Shown here one piece after another: positions 8,500-17,306 of a stretch of DNA of 64,000 nt; the first letter of the stretch is position 1; the number at the start of each line of letters is the position of its first letter. Under the pieces are notes generated by a model. It made no database searches. It was not told the origin of the DNA and saw only the letters and a program-made list of their open reading frames with translations. Source of the stretch: Streptomyces sp. GQFP (GTDB lineage: Bacteria > Actinomycetota > Actinomycetes > Streptomycetales > Streptomycetaceae); the NCBI RefSeq assembly GCF_021545335.1, contig NZ_CP089312.1, positions 6,944,001 to 7,008,000 of the forward strand. The letters run 5' to 3'. The position numbers and the translations under genes are program-made.

Positions 8500-9070
8500 G
8501 GCAGCTCCTGGCAGCGGGTGGCCGCACCGGCGGGTCCGACGTGGTGCACCGGACCCGTTGGAACGGCTGGGTCTCCAGGGGGTACGGATGACGGCGGCGA
8601 AAGAATCATTGCTCTGGGTAAATTTTGCAGTGTGCTTGAAATGAGTGGTCGAGCGATACGGCGTGGATCGCTTCCACCTGCGAGAACGTGGCGGGACGGC
8701 ACCTCGGCAACAAGATCCAGGCGTGCGTCATGGAGGGATGCCCGTCGGAGGTCTCGATGCACGCTGATATCGACGTCGCCGTGAGCGATACTCGGACGGG
8801 AAGCGCGTCATCCTCAACGACATGGACCAGCCCAGTACTTTGAGGAGAAGCGGCGCGAGCCGGCGGAAGGAATCAACGGGATCGTGGCAGGGCCGAACGA
8901 CGACGATGGCTTCCGCCATGGCGACGACAACCACCCAGCTCTGCTGGTGGTTCACGGGATCAGACCTGCCTCAGTCGTGAGAGCTACCACCCGAACCAGG
9001 CCGGTACCAGTGCTTACGCCCAGGCGTTCATGACCATCGGCCCCACCGCAGCTGTCACATCAGAGGATCA
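8500..9070. other. gap with a possible gene remnant
   Basis: About 570 bp. Near 8625-8637 lies TTGCAGTGTGCTT in an AT-rich patch that should include the promoter of the DUF4142 gene and resembles the TTGCATA sites. The plus strand around 8785-8840 reads RYSDGKRVILNDMDQP in one frame, which looks like a fragment of a once-coding sequence, but no family can be named and stops interrupt it. Confidence 0.35.
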
Positions 9071-9565
9071 GTGAGCAGGGGTATGTCCGATCGCGCCACT
9101 GTGGCGTGGCCGGACCGCGTCACGATGCCATCCCCAGGGTGCCTCGTCGCCATCATGGCCCCGACCCTCGCGGTGCTGCTCACGGCCTCGGTCCTCATGG
9201 CCATGCACCACCGCCAGGAAAGTGCGAATGACCGCAACAAGAAAGCGGCCCTGCGCAGGACGGTCACTCAGGCCCGGTCGTACGCGCATGACGTGCTGGC
9301 GAAGGCCCCGGACGACCATCCCTGCCGGGAAGCCGTGCGCGGCATCACCGAACGGCACGACGGCAGGCTCATCTCCTACTCCTACGCGCGATCGGGCGGT
9401 TCGCTGACCATCACCGTCCGCTTCTTCGCGGAGTACGAGGACACCAGCATGTTCGGCGTCTCGTACTCCCGGGCCCATCGTTGCTACTCCTTCGAGTTTC
9501 GGAGGGACGCCGAGGGCGGGCTGCGGGAGAGGACAACTCCGCTTGAGAAGTGCGATGTCGCCTGA
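9071..9565 (+). CDS. small membrane-anchored protein of unknown function
   Basis: 164 residues from a GTG at 9071 (AGAGGA upstream); an ATG at 9083 in the same frame is an alternative. One transmembrane segment (CLVAIMAPTLAVLLTASVLM) is followed by a polar region of about 115 residues with two cysteines (HPCREAVRG and HRCYSFEF). The outer domain is predicted mixed alpha/beta. No family recognised. Codon use is that of a normal high-GC gene. It stands alone between gaps. Confidence 0.55.
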   Translation: MSRGMSDRATVAWPDRVTMPSPGCLVAIMAPTLAVLLTASVLMAMHHRQESANDRNKKAALRRTVTQARSYAHDVLAKAPDDHPCREAVRGITERHDGRLISYSYARSGGSLTITVRFFAEYEDTSMFGVSYSRAHRCYSFEFRRDAEGGLRERTTPLEKCDVA

Positions 9566-9839
9566 TCGGACATGGATCAGCGCCGTAGTCATCGGCGCTG
9601 ATCCTCGCGCGCGAGGAAGGTTTTCCCACCACCCACCACCCACCACCTACCGGCAAACGGAGGACGTGTACGCCGCAACGATCGGCCGCACGCGCGCGGG
9701 GCGCTACGCCGGACGACTCGACGGTGCACGTACGCGTTGTTGTCGTCCGGCGGTTCGGGCCACAAGGCCGGTAGCCCGCCGGAGCAGAGGGCGGCCGGTG
9801 GGCGTCGGGGTTTGCGGCGACGCGTTCCGTACGGGCCCG

Positions 9840-11123
9840 CTACCGCGGATGCGGGCTGTCGGAGCCGGTGTCCGTGGCGGCGGGGGCGTCCAGGAGGGGT
9901 TTCCTGCCGGTCCGGGGGATCCGCACCAGGCCGGCACTGCGGATCGTGATCGGATGCCCTGCCCGGTCTGTCGTGATGAGGGCGAGTTCGCCGCTGTCGT
10001 ACGGGGCGCCGAGCACGACCGCTTCGTGCAACCGCGTGTCTACGAAGGGGAGTTCCTCCTTGCCAGCGCCAGCGTGTCCGGTGTGGTTCGCCGGTTCGTC
10101 GCTGTCGGGGAGCGGCGCCGTGCACAGGCAGGTGAAGAGCGGGGTGCGGCCGGCCGTGTCGTCCGCCGCGTAGACCCAGATACGGCCTTCGTGGTCGGTG
10201 AGGTTGAGCGCGCGCAGGACCGGCATCGGTGCGCGACTCAGCGCCACAGTACGGCGGCGGGCGAGGACGCCCACCGTGAGCAGGGACAGGGCGGGCAGTC
10301 CGGCGGCCAGGGCCAGCAGCTGCGGGCCGAAGGCGTCGTACGGCTCGGCCGCCAGGCGCCGCCACGAGCTGTCCTCCAGTACGGTCACCGTGATGCCGAC
10401 GCCGTAGTCCTCGGGGTAGAGCGCGCCGACGGTGATGTGCCGTCCCTCGTCGGTGCGGACCCGCACCGTCTCGTCGTCGCGGCCGGTCACCTTCGCCGTG
10501 ATGTGTACGGCGAGGGCCGCGCGGTGCTCGTCCGCGCGGATGCCGTTCAGCCCCGACACGACCGCACCGGCTGCCAGCGCACCCAGGACCAGGCCGGCGG
10601 CGAGCGGGAGCCATCCGCGCGTGAGCGGGCCTACGGGCTCCGACAGGCGGTGCCGCACTCCGGCAGCCTGTTGCGCGATCCGCCGCTGTCTGGACCGGGC
10701 GGCCAGCCGCTCGCGGGCCGCGGTCCAGCCGAAGGCAAGAGCCCCGATCACGGCGCCGTTCGCGACCTGGGACATCCGCCCGGCGTCCGGCACCTCACCC
10801 CATGCCACCATGGCCGCCAGAGTGGGTGCCGCGATCAGCGTGAGTTCCGGAAGCCGGGCGAGCCAGTACAACAGGCCTATGGCCAGGCCCACTTGCACCA
10901 TGCCGCTCCAGTCCGGGCCGCAGGGAGCCGCATCGCTGCACCGTGGCACCGGTTCCACCGCGATCGCCCATACGACAGTGATCAGCAGCGCCGGCACGGA
11001 CCATACGGGCCGGGCCCAGGACGCCGGGCCGGCCTGGGTCCATCGGGCAGCGTCGGTGGACGACCAGGCGGGCGTACTCGCCGGAACGGAGCCGGAGGGT
11101 ATGGGGACGGGAGTTTCGGACAC
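9840..11123 (-). CDS. polytopic membrane protein of unknown function
   Basis: 427 residues from a GTG at 11123. The open frame continues far upstream, but that part is the shadow of the surface-protein gene on the other strand. Two transmembrane helices (VWSVPALLITVVWAIAV and MVQVGLAIGLLYWL) and a third (ELTLIAAPTLAAMVAWG) precede a basic cytoplasmic stretch (RLAARSRQRRIAQQA). A fourth helix (LPLAAGLVLGALAAGAVVSGL), a soluble domain of about 80 residues and a fifth helix (LLALAAGLPALSLLTVGVL) follow. The C-terminal 150 residues are a soluble domain with EGRIWVYAADD. No ribosome-binding site is evident, so the message may be leaderless. It is divergent from the surface-protein gene at 11280. 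Confidence 0.6.
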   Translation of the reverse strand: MSETPVPIPSGSVPASTPAWSSTDAARWTQAGPASWARPVWSVPALLITVVWAIAVEPVPRCSDAAPCGPDWSGMVQVGLAIGLLYWLARLPELTLIAAPTLAAMVAWGEVPDAGRMSQVANGAVIGALAFGWTAARERLAARSRQRRIAQQAAGVRHRLSEPVGPLTRGWLPLAAGLVLGALAAGAVVSGLNGIRADEHRAALAVHITAKVTGRDDETVRVRTDEGRHITVGALYPEDYGVGITVTVLEDSSWRRLAAEPYDAFGPQLLALAAGLPALSLLTVGVLARRRTVALSRAPMPVLRALNLTDHEGRIWVYAADDTAGRTPLFTCLCTAPLPDSDEPANHTGHAGAGKEELPFVDTRLHEAVVLGAPYDSGELALITTDRAGHPITIRSAGLVRIPRTGRKPLLDAPAATDTGSDSPHPR

Positions 11124-11279
11124 GCGTGGATTATGCGTGAATCCGCAACCACCGCGGGGGACCCCACTCACGCCGTGGAACAGGTCACGTAAAGAAGTTG
11201 TGAGATGTCGGGCAACCTTTTGTGTTCGATGCGGGTCAAGTCTGCGAACACATCGGTCACTCCTGTCTCTGAGGTTCGC

Positions 11280-12320
11280 ATGAAGCTTCGTCGTTCCCTG
11301 GCCCTCGCCGCCGCGACGGCTGCGATAGCCCCGGCTGTCCTGCTCGCGGCCCCTGCCGCGTACGCGACGGACGACCCGACGCCGACGGCCGGCGAGACGA
11401 CCGTGACCGAGGAGGAACCGACGCCCGCGCAGGACGACACCGCGCCGGCCACCGACGACGCGACCCCGACCGAGGGGGCCACGCCGACCGAGGAAGAGAC
11501 CGCCCCGGAGACCTCCGAGCCGGCCACGCCCACCGCCTCGGCCTCCCCGTCCGCCTCTCCCTCCGCCTCCGTCTCCGCTTCGGCCTCCGCGACGGCCACG
11601 GCCGCGCCGGGCCCGGTGGAGTGCGAGGTCGACGAGGACCTGCAGGTCGACGAGGATCTCCACACCGGCCTGTCCGGCCTGCCGTCGAAGATCGTCGCGG
11701 GCAGCGGCTTCCACGGCTTCAAGCTCGACGTCAAGAACACCGGCAGCCACAGCTACCAGCGCGTCGACCTCGGCGTCTTCGCCGCCCAGGTCGACGAGGA
11801 CGACTTCTTCATCGACACCGGCTACCTCACCCTGCAGTACAAGGACCCGGCCACGGGGCAGTGGACCGACATCTCCCTCGACGAAAGCGACGAGGGCGCC
11901 GGCTACCTCGGCTACACCGACATCAAGGCCAAGGAGTCCTTCTCCATCGGCCTGCGCCTGGCCGTGGACAAGAACGCCCCCTCCGGCCTCGGCTTCGCCA
12001 TCAGCATCGGCATGTACGCCGATGACGAGGGCAACTGCGTCTACTCCGGCGACGCCAGCTACTACGAGTTCGACATCCTCGCGGCCGGAACCGAGCCCGG
12101 CGACGTCGACGACTCCGAGCCGCAGGGCGGCAGCGACCCCCTGCCGAACAAGCCGTCCGGCAACACGCCGATCGACCCGCAGGGCAACCTCGCCGACACC
12201 GGCGCCGGCTCCATGCTCCCGGTCATCGCCCTCGCGGGCGGCGCCGCGGTCGCCGTCGGTACCGGCGCCGTCTTCCTGGTCCGCCGCCGCAAGACCGGCA
12301 GCACCGGCGTCGCCGCCTGA
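11280..12320 (+). CDS. LAXTG sortase-anchored surface protein
   Basis: 346 residues from the ATG at 11280 (TGAGG 6 bp upstream). A signal peptide (MKLRRSLALAAATAAIAPAV ending AAYA-TDD) is followed by about 80 residues of Thr/Pro/Glu/Ala/Ser repeats forming a stalk. An acidic folded domain of about 170 residues comes next, with VECEVDEDLQVDEDLH, GFKLDVKNTGSHSYQRVDLG and CVYSGDASYYEFDI. The C-terminus has the sorting signal LADTG, a hydrophobic helix (LPVIALAGGAAVAVGTGAVFLV) and an RRRK tail. LAXTG is the motif of class E sortases in Streptomyces, so it is probably cell-wall linked. The ligand is unknown. Convergent with the STAND gene. Confidence 0.85.
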   Translation: MKLRRSLALAAATAAIAPAVLLAAPAAYATDDPTPTAGETTVTEEEPTPAQDDTAPATDDATPTEGATPTEEETAPETSEPATPTASASPSASPSASVSASASATATAAPGPVECEVDEDLQVDEDLHTGLSGLPSKIVAGSGFHGFKLDVKNTGSHSYQRVDLGVFAAQVDEDDFFIDTGYLTLQYKDPATGQWTDISLDESDEGAGYLGYTDIKAKESFSIGLRLAVDKNAPSGLGFAISIGMYADDEGNCVYSGDASYYEFDILAAGTEPGDVDDSEPQGGSDPLPNKPSGNTPIDPQGNLADTGAGSMLPVIALAGGAAVAVGTGAVFLVRRRKTGSTGVAA

Positions 12321-12337
12321 CCGCCGTCCCAGCCCGA

Positions 12338-12374
12338 AGGGGGTCACGCCCGCCGACCGCGGGTGCGGCCCCCT
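12338..12374. terminator. hairpin between convergent genes
   Basis: AGGGGG ... CGCCCGC and GCGGGTG ... CCCCCT form an interrupted stem just after the surface-protein gene. It may terminate transcription from either side. Confidence 0.4.
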
Positions 12375-12530
12375 CGCCGTACTGCTCCGGCGGACAGCGA
12401 ACCGCCCGGGCGCCCCGCATCCCCGCAGAGGGACCGCCGAGACCAACCGCTCGGATGCCTCTCGCCCGTAGCCCCCGTCGCAGCGCAGTCGGCTATGAGG
12501 TGCCATCCCCTCGCGAGCGAGGCGGCCGTG

Positions 12531-14405
12531 TCAGCGGTGTCCGCACTCTTTGGCAACCCGGTCAAGGAGTTCCAGTACGTCCTTTGGGGGCGCGGGGTCG
12601 ATCTCGCGCAGCTCGCTGAGGGCGGCGTGCCCCGCCATGACCACCGCCTTGGGATAGCGGCGGGCCAGTGGATAGAGCTGCCGGTCGGCGAGGTGGGGCC
12701 ATACGGCGGCTGCCCGCACCAGACGCAGGACAGCAGGGGTATCCCGCACCAGCCCGAAGGTGTGCTCCTTCGAGTACGGCTGCTGTGCAGCCAGGACTTC
12801 CTCCCCGGCCTCCCAGCTCGTCTGCCGGTTATGCTCTTCGGCCTCGCGTTCCTCAGGGGACAGCAGGCCCAGCATGTGGAACGGAGCACCGGCGGCCCAC
12901 CCGTCCGCAGGTATGAACATCTCCTCAGACCCACCAGGGACGAACATTCCCAGGAACTCCTCCGCCACGCACGCGGCCAGCGGCGCGAGACAGTGGTCAA
13001 GATCCGGCGGCGGGTAGCACCTCGCGTGATCGACCACGGCCTGCTGTGTCCCCACCTGGCAGCCGACGCCCGCACGTTCCAGCATCTGCTGGGACACATC
13101 GTGGCCCAGCGGGCCTGCCAAAGTGGCGACATAGACCACCCGAGCCATGAAGACCTGGTTCAGGTGGATGCGGTACGGATCCTCACCCGCGTCCGCCTCC
13201 CCCTTGCCGTACATGCCCGCCCAGTACCGCATCTCCTGTTCCAGGAGCAGCTTGACCGCATCCCGCACCTCCGCAGGGGCCTGCTCCGGATCAGCGACGA
13301 GCAAACTGCCCAGTGCCATCAGCTCCACGCTCACCGCCGGAGCACCTACGAGCCGGTTCACCGCATCCGGCGAAAGAGCCTCGCCTGCGGGCCCCTCCAT
13401 TCTCTGGGCCAGGTCACGGTATGCGGCCTGTGCTAGTTCCCGGGCACCGGCCGGGCCCAGCGGTTTCAGCTCCAGCGACCGGCAGTTGATGCCGCGTCTG
13501 CCGAGTTCACCGCACATCCCCCTCCACCACGTCCCTGCGGATCGTGCTGTCAGCAGCACCCGCACCCGGACGTCCTTGGACCACCGGAAATCCCCGTGGT
13601 CGAAATCGAAGAAGTGCTCCAGCTTGCCCGTCGGCCACAGATCGGCCTCGTCAACCACCAGCAGGACCTCGGACGGCACGGCGCCTTCCTCATCGCCTCG
13701 GCCCTCGTCCCCCGCCGGCCTGCGCACCGTGGCCCTCGTGACGGAACGGGCCTCCAGCACCAGCACCTGCTCCCCGCGCTTACCACGGATGGTCTCGGCG
13801 AAGTGCCACACCAGCCGGGTCTTGCCCTGCCCGCCCCCACCGTGCACCAGCAGCACCGCCCGGTCCCCGGAGTCCTCGTACCACTCTTCGAGACACCCCA
13901 GTTCTTCGTCCCGGCCCACAAAGGAGGTCACCCTGCCCCGGCCCCCCAGCAGCGTCGCGGGACGCCGCCGGGCCTGGGCTGGCCCCGGAGGCGGATCAGT
14001 CCGCAGTTCATCCAGCGTGTACATCGACCGGTCCCGATCCCACACCGTGACATATGTGTTGTACGTGTCCCCAACCACCTGATGAAGATCACGGCCAACG
14101 GTGACCTTCCCGCTTACCGACAGACAGTACTTCTCGGGCGGCCCGAACAACCGAAACGACCGCCGCGGCCAGTCCCGGACACCGCCTACGCGCCCGGCCT
14201 CGCTCCGGCCACCACGCTCTCCACCGTCTCCCAGCACTTCGCCGTTCCCGTCAACGTCCTTGACGTGGATCTCCGGCGGGACCTCGCTCTCGCCCGTGCC
14301 GGAATCAGAACCTTGGCGATTGTTCGGCTTTTCCCTGCTCCCGGTGTCAGCCGGGCCGCGTAATGACTCACCGCTCGTGCTCGTCGAGACCGTGTACCCC
14401 GTCAC
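12531..14405 (-). CDS. STAND-type NTPase (NACHT/NB-ARC-like) without C-terminal repeats
   Basis: 624 residues. A GTG at 14405 overlaps the stop codon of the upstream small membrane gene (GTGA), suggesting translational coupling. The first 90 residues are polar and low in order. Residues about 95-120 (SVSGKVTVGRDLHQVVGDTY) resemble a small beta module. The NTPase begins with FVGRDEELGCLEEW, has a P-loop GGGGQGKT (189-196), a Walker B VLLVVDEADLW (about 247-257) and a sensor region VRVLLTARS. The remainder is helical. Related Streptomyces proteins usually continue into long TPR arrays; this one stops soon after LARRYPKAVVMAG, so it is short or truncated. STAND proteins act as ligand-gated switches in signalling or antiphage defence; the role here is open. 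Confidence 0.8.
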   Translation of the reverse strand: MTGYTVSTSTSGESLRGPADTGSREKPNNRQGSDSGTGESEVPPEIHVKDVDGNGEVLGDGGERGGRSEAGRVGGVRDWPRRSFRLFGPPEKYCLSVSGKVTVGRDLHQVVGDTYNTYVTVWDRDRSMYTLDELRTDPPPGPAQARRRPATLLGGRGRVTSFVGRDEELGCLEEWYEDSGDRAVLLVHGGGGQGKTRLVWHFAETIRGKRGEQVLVLEARSVTRATVRRPAGDEGRGDEEGAVPSEVLLVVDEADLWPTGKLEHFFDFDHGDFRWSKDVRVRVLLTARSAGTWWRGMCGELGRRGINCRSLELKPLGPAGARELAQAAYRDLAQRMEGPAGEALSPDAVNRLVGAPAVSVELMALGSLLVADPEQAPAEVRDAVKLLLEQEMRYWAGMYGKGEADAGEDPYRIHLNQVFMARVVYVATLAGPLGHDVSQQMLERAGVGCQVGTQQAVVDHARCYPPPDLDHCLAPLAACVAEEFLGMFVPGGSEEMFIPADGWAAGAPFHMLGLLSPEEREAEEHNRQTSWEAGEEVLAAQQPYSKEHTFGLVRDTPAVLRLVRAAAVWPHLADRQLYPLARRYPKAVVMAGHAALSELREIDPAPPKDVLELLDRVAKECGHR

Positions 14406-14731
14406 GGCAGCGGGCCCGAAATCTGCATGCGAACGCTCCCCCCGATCTTTGTGCGCTTCACGGAGATTTCGGCGGGCTCTCCGGGGACCCCCTCAACCCC
14501 TGCCTTCAAGGCTCCGTCGGCTTTCACACCGACCACCCTTATAAAGCGGCCACGGGCAGGCGAATGAGTCGCCACGGCCAGCGCCAGACCGGCGACAGCA
14601 ACGAAGAACCCCACGACGCCCGCGATCAGGCTCGCCTGGTTCCAGCCCACACTGACCATGTATGCCGCTATCCCCGCCACCGTGGCACCGAACACCGTCC
14701 ATCCGGCGCGTCCCCACACACGTGTTGTCAT
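14402..14731 (-). CDS. small two-helix membrane protein coupled to STAND NTPase
   Basis: 109 residues from the ATG at 14731; the ribosome-binding site is weak. Two transmembrane segments (GWTVFGATVAGIAAYMV and LIAGVVGFFVAVAGLALAVAT) with a short hairpin between them are followed by about 45 residues of beta-rich polar sequence, RFIRVVGVKADGALKAGV to SVRMQISGPLP. Its stop overlaps the start of the NTPase gene by 4 bp, so the two are probably made together. A membrane partner could be the target or anchor of the NTPase. No named family. Confidence 0.65.
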   Translation of the reverse strand: MTTRVWGRAGWTVFGATVAGIAAYMVSVGWNQASLIAGVVGFFVAVAGLALAVATHSPARGRFIRVVGVKADGALKAGVEGVPGEPAEISVKRTKIGGSVRMQISGPLP

Positions 14732-14840
14732 GAAGACATGGTGACGGAAAGTCGGCCCCGGCGACAGGGCCATCGGCCCATACTGCATATTCCGCACTAA
14801 AGGGTGTTGTGCAAGGCCGTGAACTGGGCATCTCCGGTGT

Positions 14841-14918
14841 ATGGCTGGGGTGTTGAGGGCCGAGCGGGTGTGGGTGGAGACGTTCACCGGGCTGCGGATG
14901 GATGGGGCTTGCGGATAA
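14841..14918 (+). pseudogene. transposase N-terminal fragment (IS5-like)
   Basis: The frame from ATG 14841 reads MAGVLRAERVWVETFTGLRM and then meets a stop after 25 codons. This string matches the N-terminal region of common Streptomyces IS5-type transposases. Only the start survives, and no terminal repeats were seen. It marks the edge of the relic-rich stretch. Confidence 0.5.
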
Positions 14919-15132
14919 TTGCTAAGCCGCAGGTCAGCGGCTTGTCTCGGTTGGTCTTGGGAACGCCACTCCTTGGTTTCGGGAACGCGTAGGGCGTCTT
15001 CGCAGGTCAAGCCTTTTGCTCTGGGTCGCTGAGGAACACGTTCCCTGCCGTCGCAACAAGGACAGCACCCTCGGCTTCAGACACTTCAACATGCGACCTC
15101 ACCATTCTTCTGCCGCGGTCTGCGCCGAACCC

Positions 15133-15690
15133 TCAACTGCGCCTGCCTGCCGGAAGGTCTGCATCGTCCGAGGCGGCCCGCGCCGCCGACGTGAAACTGC
15201 CGAGGCGCTCGGAGACCATGGTCACCTCGACGGCGTGACGCTCAACGAAGTTGACGTTGCGATCCGGGGCACCCGAGGAGTTTGCGCCAGGCGAGAAGAA
15301 TCGTATGCATCGAGTGGAGCCCCTGGTGGACGTTGCGGGCGGCCTGCTCCACCGACTCGGGTCCCTCGACTGCGAGTCCGGCCCAAGCTGCCTGCACCAG
15401 AACCAACTGATCTTGCGCGGTCTGGAGCCGCCGATCAGCCTCCGCCACGTCTGGGACATCGCCTACCAGCGCTCGTGCAGCCATCTCCAGAGCACTGCGC
15501 GACTCGTTGGCCGGGGCCAGGAAGGCGCTGTACGCGTCTCGCCGCAGTTGTCTGCGCCACTGGGAGTGCTCGACCTTGGCCTGCACCTCCAACTGGCGCC
15601 GAGTCGAACCACTGGAGATCGCCGACGCCGCAACCGTGCCGAGAACGCCTACCGTTGCACCCAGTGACGGCCGTAAGTCCCTGGTCCATG
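15133..15690 (-). pseudogene. frameshifted membrane-anchored hypothetical gene
   Basis: The central frame (15242-15592) encodes a convincing helical protein: STRRQLEVQAKVEHSQWRRQ, then AYSAFLAPANESRSALE and AARNVHQGLHSMHTILLAWR. Upstream the same frame continues with a hydrophobic LGATVGVLGTVAASAIS but lacks a start. An ATG at about 15689 (MDQGL) sits one frame away. Downstream, after LLGCPGS, the expected C-terminus (VSERLGSFTSAARAASDDAD) is in another frame. Two shifts imply decay. Intact relatives in Streptomyces are small proteins with one N-terminal helix and a WRR-AY-AFL motif, function unknown. Confidence 0.5.
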
Positions 15691-15881
15691 CCGGGGATTA
15701 TTCACGCTGGCGACCACACACGGTCGTCGGCAGGGCGGGTTCCACGGGGAGCTGGCGGCAGTTGAACAGGCGACCCCGACCCCGCCAGTAAGGGCCAGTT
15801 GAATCATTCTGTCTGGAGTGACTTGAGGGCCTGAACGGTAGGTTTGACGAAGCGTCGGATCCGCCGGGGAGGCGTGTATTC

Positions 15882-16106
15882 ATGAGCTACGGACACGATT
15901 CAGGACGCGACGGCGGTTGTGACGGCGGTGGCTACGGACACGAGGGATACACCGGATCGGGTACCACCAAGCCGTTCAGCCAGCCCCTCCGCGCCTTCGC
16001 ATCCGACTCCTCGAACCTCGTCGGGGCGTTCATCGGGTTGGCTGTCGGCGGGTTCGTCATCACAGCGGTCGTCGGCATTCTTCACGGGCTGCTCTTCACC
16101 AACTGA
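15882..16106 (+). CDS. small Gly-rich membrane protein
   Basis: 74 residues from ATG 15882 (GGGGAGG 11 bp upstream). The N-terminal 35 residues are rich in Gly, His, Tyr and Asp (MSYGHDSGRDGGCDGGGYGH), possibly metal-interacting. One transmembrane segment (LVGAFIGLAVGGFVITAVVGI) and a short tail (LHGLLFTN) follow. It appears intact within a stretch of decayed genes. No family recognised. Confidence 0.5.
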   Translation: MSYGHDSGRDGGCDGGGYGHEGYTGSGTTKPFSQPLRAFASDSSNLVGAFIGLAVGGFVITAVVGILHGLLFTN

Positions 16107-16189
16107 CGGCGGGTAGAACCCTGACGCGTGTCTGCGGCTGCAAGGCGTCGCTTCCGTTCCGACACTCCCCGAGGGTCGAGCCGCGCCTG

Positions 16190-16503
16190 CGAAGGTGCCA
16201 CGGCAACTGCCGTACGCCGGTCTCGCGGTCGCCGCAGGCACGGCGGTCGCGACCACGACGGGCCGCTGATGCCGCGACCACCGCGACGCCTGGGCCGATT
16301 CCTACGCCGCCCAGGCCGGCGCCGAGGACGCCACAGCGACAGGTGACCTTTCCGAGGCCCGCGCCTACACGCAACGCGCGTTCCGGGCCCGGTCGGCCCT
16401 GGGCGACGCGACCGGCGTGGCCTCGGCCATCCTCGCCCAACTCGACTTACCCTCACCTAATTTGACGCACAGTCAGCTTGTCTGCCGTCGGTTCTGGACA
16501 TAG
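16190..16503 (+). pseudogene. frameshifted remnant of an unknown gene
   Basis: A segment AKVPRQLPYAGLAVAAGTAV in one frame is followed, after a shift near 16268, by DAWADSYAAQAGAEDA and ARAYTQRAFRARSALGDATG in another, ending at TAG 16501. Both pieces have real-protein composition (a hydrophobic helix, then a helical region) but no intact frame or start joins them. Family unknown. Confidence 0.35.
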
Positions 16504-16535
16504 GGAGAATCACGACTCAGGAAGGGGGACAGTCG

Positions 16536-16943
16536 ATGCCGACCTTTGACACCCGGTGGACGGTGCGGCGGCTCACCGCGGACTACACCGGTCGGCGACG
16601 GCGACCATCGAGTACCGGGACACCGACTCCGGCCGCGAATCCCGACTGTTGCACCACAATCGGCGGGGCCGGCGCATCGAGGTGCTCGGCAGCATCGTGA
16701 GTGAGCGCGTCTGCGCCGCACTGACCAGGGACACTGTCCGGCGCCGGTGGTGGCGTGCCACCGCAGGCCGCCGGCTGGTGGTGCGCCGGGTCTACAGGGA
16801 CGGGAGTCCGCCCCTGCCGCGGTTGCGGCACGAAGCGGTGGACCTCGGCACGGCCGAGACCAACTTCCACCGGACCAGGGGCGACGTGCACCTTCGGCCG
16901 CGTTCCACGCTTTCGCAGGAACTCGACGAGGCCGAGGCCCGCC
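16536..16943 (+). pseudogene. frameshifted gene of unknown function
   Basis: ATG 16536 has a strong GAAGGGGGAC upstream and reads MPTFDTRWTVRRLTADYTG. Around 16590 the coding signal moves to another frame: SATATIEYRDTDSGRESRLL, then RIEVLGSIVSERVCAAL and RRLVVRRVYRDGSPPLPRLR, continuing to about 16940. A single-base change would restore a protein of about 135 residues. The family is not recognised; the short beta-rich N-terminus is compatible with an immunity-like or regulatory protein. Confidence 0.4.
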
Positions 16944-17061
16944 CCTCATATTCACATGGAGCTGTTCGCAGGCAAAGGGCCCGACGGGCCGGTCTTCCTC
17001 GGGGAGAAGGGCGCCGCCTTTCGCCGCAGCTCCTTCGGCCGGAAGTGGGCGTCGGGTAGTT
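16944..17061 (+). pseudogene. tyrosine integrase fragment
   Basis: One frame reads HMELFAGKGPDGPVFLGEKG followed by AAFRRSSFGRKW. This matches the segment of Streptomyces phage-type tyrosine recombinases before the catalytic HxLR box (pattern VF-G--G-P-RRS-F-R-W). Neither the catalytic Arg/His nor the Tyr part is present. It points to an old mobile element here. Confidence 0.45.
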
Positions 17062-17306
17062 CCATTCGACCGTCCGGCTCACCATGGGCGGACACTTCCC
17101 TGCCCCCAACTCCTGTATCAATGCGGTGTTTCGGCCTGGGGTATCGCATTGTTTCTCTGGATTTTCGCCAGAGAGGAGTGGTGTCCGGTCGCAAGCTGGC
17201 GAGTACGGACGTCTCGGGGCCAGTAAGCGGCAGACCGGGGCGGGTATGGCCGGGATGCGCTGGGATGGCTCGATTGACCGCAACCTGCCAGTCAGTTGGG
17301 GCCGCC

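Noticed and set aside
11124..12506. N-terminal extension of the 9840-11123 membrane protein
   Set aside because: The extension is opposite the LADTG surface-protein gene and repeats Gly/Val/Arg shadow composition; the hydrophobic protein begins at the GTG at 11123.
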